DNA from: Eubacteriales bacterium
GTDB taxonomy: Bacteria; Bacillota; Clostridia; Lachnospirales; Lachnospiraceae
Direction: 5' to 3'
NCBI GenBank assembly: GCA_030524715.1
Contig: JAUNGB010000007.1
Location: 30,981-94,980 of the forward strand
Length of the DNA: 64,000 nt
Shown here: positions 60,310-64,000 of the stretch, piece by piece
Layout: every line of letters starts with the position of its first letter
Numbering within the stretch: position 1 is the first letter of the stretch
The notes under the pieces: model-generated
Told to the model about the DNA's origin: nothing
Databases searched by the model: none
Seen by the model: the letters and a program-made list of their open reading frames with translations, nothing else
Program-made: the position numbers and the translations under genes

Positions 60310-61077
60310 ATGAAAACGGAATGCAGTTCAGCTTTAAAAGGACGTATCCATTCCACTGAGAGCTTCGGGACCGTTGACGGTCCCGGAGTTCGTTTTGTTG
60401 TCTTTTTTCAGGGATGTCCCATGAGATGCCAGTATTGCCACAATCCGGATACCTGGGAGCCCCACGGCGGCACGGAAATGACTGTGGATGAACTTCTCAC
60501 AGAATATCGGAGAAATAAAAATTTTTATAAAAACGGCGGTATTACTGCAACCGGAGGGGAACCTTTGATGCAGCTTCCCTTCCTGACAGAGCTTTTCCAA
60601 AAGGCAAAAGCCGAGGGCATCCACACCTGCCTGGATACCTCCGGCATTATGTACCGTCGTGAACGGGATACAGAATTTCAGTCATTATTTCAAAATCTCG
60701 ATCTGGTGCTCCTGGATTTTAAGCACAGCTCGCCGGAAGGACACTTAAAGCTCACCGGACAGAAGCAGGAGCATATTCTGGAATTTGCACAGGCATTGGA
60801 AAAAGCACGGATCCCCATGATCGTCCGCCATGTGGTAGTTCCGGGAATCACAGACGGAGCGGAGCATCTTACCGCCCTTGGACACCTGATTGGGAAATTC
60901 CGTAATCTCAAGGGGCTGGAGGTCCTTCCTTATCATACCATGGGCGTGGCAAAATATAAGAATCTCGGGATCCCATATCCTCTGGAGGGTCTGGAAAATA
61001 TGGACCCGGCCCGGGCAAAGGAAGCCCGGGAAATACTCCTGAATGCCATCCGGGAAACACGGCGGCAGCTATCATAA
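60310..61077 (+). CDS. pflA: Pyruvate formate-lyase activating enzyme (radical SAM)
   Basis: A 255-residue radical-SAM activase that abstracts the glycine hydrogen from the PFL radical domain. The cluster motif is CPMRCQYC (Cys36, Cys40, Cys43), and GGEP (VTxTGGEPL form: ITATGGEPLMQ) near residue 81 binds SAM. The C-terminal half has LEVLPYHTMGVAKYKNLG. All features of classical PflA are kept and there is no extra ferredoxin domain. It starts two bases after the radical-domain gene, so catalytic subunit, radical subunit and activase form one operon. The last bases overlap a convergent gene. Confidence 0.94.
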   Translation: MKTECSSALKGRIHSTESFGTVDGPGVRFVVFFQGCPMRCQYCHNPDTWEPHGGTEMTVDELLTEYRRNKNFYKNGGITATGGEPLMQLPFLTELFQKAKAEGIHTCLDTSGIMYRRERDTEFQSLFQNLDLVLLDFKHSSPEGHLKLTGQKQEHILEFAQALEKARIPMIVRHVVVPGITDGAEHLTALGHLIGKFRNLKGLEVLPYHTMGVAKYKNLGIPYPLEGLENMDPARAKEAREILLNAIRETRRQLS

Positions 61078-61536
61078 TGATAGCTGCCCCTCATCCTGTA
61101 TTGCCTCCGCTTCCAATAGTCCGTCCACATACTCTGTGGGATTATGGACAATTTTTCCTGTATTCATGATTTGAATCTCAAATTCACCCTCAAACCGGAT
61201 AATATGCTGCAGATATACTGTCAGATCCTTTTCCTTAGCAATCTTTAAGACCCATTTCGCACAACTATTCCCGCAATTGGATAAATTGTAGACAAAGGAA
61301 TCGTCCTTCAACATCAATATCAAAACTTTCACACTGCCAGATAAGTCTTTCGGCGTGATTGAACCCAAAACGGGGCTTTCGATAATATGTGCGCTGATCA
61401 CAGTGGAATGATCGACGTCTTTGATCATCTCCTTTACAAATTCATCCTCGATCCATTCATCTTCGTATACATTATCAAAATAAGAAGGGGCATCATTCAT
61501 ATATTTTACCCCGCCATAGTACCATATTTTCAGCAT
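61072..61536 (-). CDS. DUF4869 family protein
   Basis: A 154-residue soluble protein of unknown function. The start MLKIWYYGG and YFDNVYEDEWIEDEFVKEMIKDVDHS, then CGNSCAKWVLKIAKEKDLTVYLQHIIRF, fit the DUF4869 family seen in Lachnospiraceae. No catalytic motif is visible. The 3' end overlaps the convergent pflA by six bases. The ribosome site (AAAGGGG or AAAGGTG) is loose. Confidence 0.65.
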   Translation of the reverse strand: MLKIWYYGGVKYMNDAPSYFDNVYEDEWIEDEFVKEMIKDVDHSTVISAHIIESPVLGSITPKDLSGSVKVLILMLKDDSFVYNLSNCGNSCAKWVLKIAKEKDLTVYLQHIIRFEGEFEIQIMNTGKIVHNPTEYVDGLLEAEAIQDEGQLSL

Positions 61537-61687
61537 ATCCCCTTTTTCACCTTTCCATTTGTCTTGCCTTTAAGCTTACATTTGCAGTATTTTTATGTCA
61601 AGTATATTTTCCAATGAAGAAACATGCATCCGTATTCAATGAGGCTTTCAGGTAATCATAGATGATACAAGTCTTTGATTGTAAATC

Positions 61688-61707
61688 CAGATACACTCTG
61701 GTATAAT
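61688..61707 (+). promoter_or_regulatory. Extended -10 promoter of the membrane protein gene
   Basis: TGGTATAAT (61699-61707) is an extended -10. The adjacent CCAGA-TACAC-TCTGG (61688-61702) is an inverted repeat overlapping it, a possible operator. Confidence 0.5.
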
Positions 61708-61787
61708 TCGGTATATAGCCGATTGCTTATGGTAGTTATGGCTATTTTTCACCAAATAACATTATTATTTATAAAGAAGGAGAAAAA

Positions 61788-63458
61788 ATGTTCAGAAAAA
61801 AAGGAAAGCTTTTTGCCATAATCGCAGTCATTATCCTTGCTGCCCTTTATTATTACGTCACGATCCCGGCAATCAACATTCATGCCAGCGGATTCTGGGT
61901 ATTCCTGTTGGCAGTGATGATTCTTATTCTATTGATCTATGGCAGCCGCCGCATACGGTCCGTTTCGGAAATAAGGCAAAACAAGGTTTTAAAGATCGGT
62001 GTCGGCGCCGTTCTGCTGGTAATCGTTGTCTATGCGGCAGGTTCTGTTTTATCATCACCGATCATCAATGCCAATAAGTATCAGAAACTGATCGAACCGG
62101 AAACAAGCAGCTTTACAGACGATATCAAGCAGGTAAGCTATAACCAGATTCCCCTTTTGGATAAGGATTCTGCAGAACTGCTTGGAAACCGTAAGATGGG
62201 AAGCATGGTGGATATGGTCTCCCAGTTTGAGGTCAGCAGCCTTTATTCCCAGATTAACTACAAAGGGCGTCCGGTCCGTGTAACACCGCTTGTCTATGCA
62301 AGCCCCATCAAATGGCTGACAAATATGCGTCAGGGAATCCCGGCCTACATCACCATCGATATGGCGACCCAGAATACGGAGCTTGTAAAGCTTGATAAAG
62401 GAATGCGCTACTCAGAATCCGAATATTTTAACCGGAATATTTACCGCCACTTAAGGTTTAAATATCCAACCTATATCTTTGACCAGTTAAGCTTTGAAAT
62501 CGACGAGGACGGTGTCCCTTACTGGATCTGTCCAGTAAAAAAATTCAACATCGGTTTATTCGGCGGCCAGACCATCGGCAGGGTGGTTCTTTGCAACGCA
62601 GTTACGGGAGAATGCACGGATTATAAGGTTGAAGACTGCCCTACATGGGTAGACCGGGTTTACCCTGCAGACTTGCTTATCCAGCTTTATGACTACCATG
62701 GAACCCTGAAAAACGGTTTCTTTAACAGCATTCTTGGACAGAAAGGCTGTCTGCAGACCACGGAAGGCTACAATTACCTTGCCATTGACGACGATGTCTG
62801 GGTTTATACCGGCGTAACTTCTGTCAGCGGCGACCGTTCCAACGTGGGCTTTGTGCTCATGAACCAGCGTACAAAAGAAACAAAATACTATGAAATCCCC
62901 GGAGCGGAAGAGTATTCAGCAATGGAATCCGCAGAAGGTCAGGTGCAGAACCTTGGATATCAGGCAACCTTCCCGCTGCTTTTAAATATCGCTGACGAAC
63001 CCACTTACTTTATCGCCTTGAAGGATAATGCAGGACTGGTCAAAAAATATGCGATGCTCAACATCCAGAAATACCAGAACGTTGCCATCGGCGACACGGT
63101 TTCCGCCTGTGAAAAAACCTATATCAAAATGATCAAAGGCAGCAGCGCTGTGATCGCCGATGAAAACACCAAAAGCATTACCGGAAAGATCAAACGCATG
63201 GCACAGGGAGTTATCGATGGAAACACCCATTTTTACCTGGTCCTTGACAACCGTGAGGATCTGATCTTTGATGTGCCCATTACTGATTTCCTCGGCATTG
63301 TAAAATACGAAGAAGGAGATACCATCACGATTTCCTACAATGAAGGAACTCCCGCCTGCACGGTCATCACTTTAACAGGGGAAGCAGGAGATGCCGAAGG
63401 CTCTGTAGAAACCGGGGAGGGCGGAGAAGAAGCGGACGGTACCGGCGATATCTCGTAA
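61788..63458 (+). CDS. Uncharacterised membrane protein with large extracellular domain
   Basis: A 556-residue protein I do not recognise by function. Three hydrophobic helices lie near residues 8-28, 36-52 and 68-88, followed by an extracellular or cytosolic domain of about 450 residues. Recurrent lines are QFEVSSLYSQINYKGRPVRVTPL, IPAYITIDMATQNTELVKL and KFKYPTYIFDQLSFEID-type blocks. A late segment (ITGKIKRMAQGVIDGNTHFYLVLDN, then EEGDTITISYNEG) suggests a small OB-like beta domain. The C-terminal 25 residues are Gly/Glu-rich. Similar proteins in Lachnospiraceae are annotated only as hypothetical. It is monocistronic between its own promoter and the leuS leader. Confidence 0.6.
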   Translation: MFRKKGKLFAIIAVIILAALYYYVTIPAINIHASGFWVFLLAVMILILLIYGSRRIRSVSEIRQNKVLKIGVGAVLLVIVVYAAGSVLSSPIINANKYQKLIEPETSSFTDDIKQVSYNQIPLLDKDSAELLGNRKMGSMVDMVSQFEVSSLYSQINYKGRPVRVTPLVYASPIKWLTNMRQGIPAYITIDMATQNTELVKLDKGMRYSESEYFNRNIYRHLRFKYPTYIFDQLSFEIDEDGVPYWICPVKKFNIGLFGGQTIGRVVLCNAVTGECTDYKVEDCPTWVDRVYPADLLIQLYDYHGTLKNGFFNSILGQKGCLQTTEGYNYLAIDDDVWVYTGVTSVSGDRSNVGFVLMNQRTKETKYYEIPGAEEYSAMESAEGQVQNLGYQATFPLLLNIADEPTYFIALKDNAGLVKKYAMLNIQKYQNVAIGDTVSACEKTYIKMIKGSSAVIADENTKSITGKIKRMAQGVIDGNTHFYLVLDNREDLIFDVPITDFLGIVKYEEGDTITISYNEGTPACTVITLTGEAGDAEGSVETGEGGEEADGTGDIS

Positions 63459-63485
63459 GCTGCTGATAAAACCGTGCATCCCTAC

Positions 63486-63514
63486 TTGACAAATTCCTGT
63501 CAGGTCGTTAAAAT
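63486..63514 (+). promoter_or_regulatory. Promoter of the leuS T-box leader
   Basis: TTGACA (63486-63491), 17 bp, TAAAAT (63509-63514). Confidence 0.8.
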
Positions 63515-63537
63515 AGCAAGTAGTTTTACAGGTAAAT

Positions 63538-63880
63538 GCGAAGAAGAGGAGTAGTAGAATCCAGAAGCGTGTACAGAGAACTGCCGGACGGTGCAAGGCA
63601 GGGACGTGAGGATTTGAACTCGCCTTGGAGCAGCCGGGATGAAGGAGTAAGCCGTTTGCACAGGTGAATGGCAGGCTTTCTAGTTTCGGACGGGAATTCC
63701 CGTTACAGAAGAATGAGTGCATCGGGGAATCCGATGAATTAGAGTGGTACCACGGAAGATTATTTACGCCTTTCGTCTCTAGCCCGCTGACACATTGTAT
63801 AAAAGCCTGTGTGCCAGTAATCAGCCGGGGATGGAAGGCGTCGTTTCTTTTATCCCTGGATTCCTTATAAACATGCAAGG
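63538..63880 (+). promoter_or_regulatory. T-box riboswitch (leucine specifier) upstream of leuS
   Basis: A tRNA-sensing leader. The T-box bulge sequence is AGAGTGGTACCACGG (63741-63755). The Stem I specifier region reads GAACTCGCC, giving specifier codon CTC (63619-63621), leucine. A long terminator stem follows: ACGCCTT (from about 63766) pairs with AAGGCGT (to 63841), then CGTTTCTTTTA. Uncharged tRNA-Leu would stabilise the antiterminator (T-box pairing with the tRNA acceptor) and allow leuS expression. The first Stem I base is only approximate. Confidence 0.9.
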
Positions 63881-63915
63881 GAATATTATACAAATTTTTC
63901 AGGAGGAATGAAATC

Positions 63916-64000
63916 ATGGCTGCACCTTATAATCATAAGGCAATTGAAGCAAAATGGCGCACCAACTGGGAAAAGAACCCGGTAAACGTCAACGATGGAA
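63916..64000 (+). CDS. leuS: Leucyl-tRNA synthetase (partial, N-terminus only)
   Basis: The reading frame runs off the window end after 28 residues: AAPYNHKAIEAKWRTNWEKN is the conserved N-terminus of bacterial LeuRS (the YNHKxIExKWQxxWE pattern). ATG 63916 lies nine bases after AGGAGG (63901-63906); an ATG at 63908 would be too close. The enzyme charges tRNA-Leu, and the leader with a CTC specifier directly upstream matches this identity. Confidence 0.9.
   Translation, partial: MAAPYNHKAIEAKWRTNWEKNPVNVNDG

Noticed and set aside
1-64000. tRNA, rRNA or prophage genes
   Set aside because: No cloverleaf with conserved T-arm and CCA context, no rRNA-like stretch and no phage structural or integrase gene was noticed. 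A tRNAscan or covariance search would be decisive.

Overview
This window looks like a chromosomal segment of an anaerobic, low-to-mid GC Gram-positive fermenter, most likely a Lachnospiraceae (Clostridium cluster XIVa) gut bacterium. The reasons are the gene orders plsX-acpP-rnc-smc-ftsY and ylxM-ffh-rpsP-khpA-rimM-trmD-queA, strong AGGAGG ribosome sites, sigma-A promoters (TTGACA-17-TATAAT type), a T-box leader on leuS, an Mrp/Mbh-like ion-transport cluster, and a pyruvate formate-lyase with its radical-SAM activase. The species assignment is inference.

Layout. 1-1100: a possible IS21-like element end, a GntR/UTRA regulator, a strong terminator and a second set of IS-end-like direct repeats. 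1158-12108: acetyltransferase, ABC-F ATPase, Nudix hydrolase, then the housekeeping run plsX, acpP, rnc, smc, ftsY and a threonine dehydratase. 12305-16394: a DUF362 ferredoxin protein (minus strand), a cytosolic-looking BMP-family protein with an N-terminal ParB-like segment, and a metallophosphoesterase. 16453-21157: the SRP/ribosome maturation operon, started by a near-consensus promoter that also fixes the ylxM start, ending in queA. 21171-30802: ten tightly packed genes of an Mrp/Mbh-type membrane module with four antiporter-like (NuoL/M/N) subunits and no hydrogenase or other redox subunit.

30832-38306: aldehyde dehydrogenase, nitroreductase, a GH13 alpha-glucosidase with a candidate catabolite-repression site, and a hybrid histidine kinase paired with an orphan solute-binding lipoprotein. 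38461-49275: an ABC efflux/FtsX-type pair behind paired operator-like repeats, two MATE transporters, an AraC regulator, a KDG-type sugar kinase, a DUF3786 protein, and an Lrp regulator overlapping an aminotransferase. 49326-55260: a CapA-like protein, endonuclease IV, a lipid-anchored barnase with its barstar, and aroA-tyrA behind three palindromic boxes. 55393-64000: an atypical EF-G paralogue; a split pyruvate formate-lyase (catalytic subunit, separate glycyl-radical subunit, activase); a DUF4869 protein; an unknown membrane protein; and a T-box controlling leuS, which is cut by the window end.

The most interesting systems are the naturally split formate acetyltransferase (57919-61077), the four-pump Mrp-like module without a redox partner (21171-30802), the lipid-anchored barnase with a long acidic linker (51624-52573), and two small families of dispersed intergenic repeats. 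The first repeat family has copies directly behind the stop codons of three unrelated genes. The second is a hairpin with compensatory base changes. No tRNA, rRNA, CRISPR array or prophage was seen.
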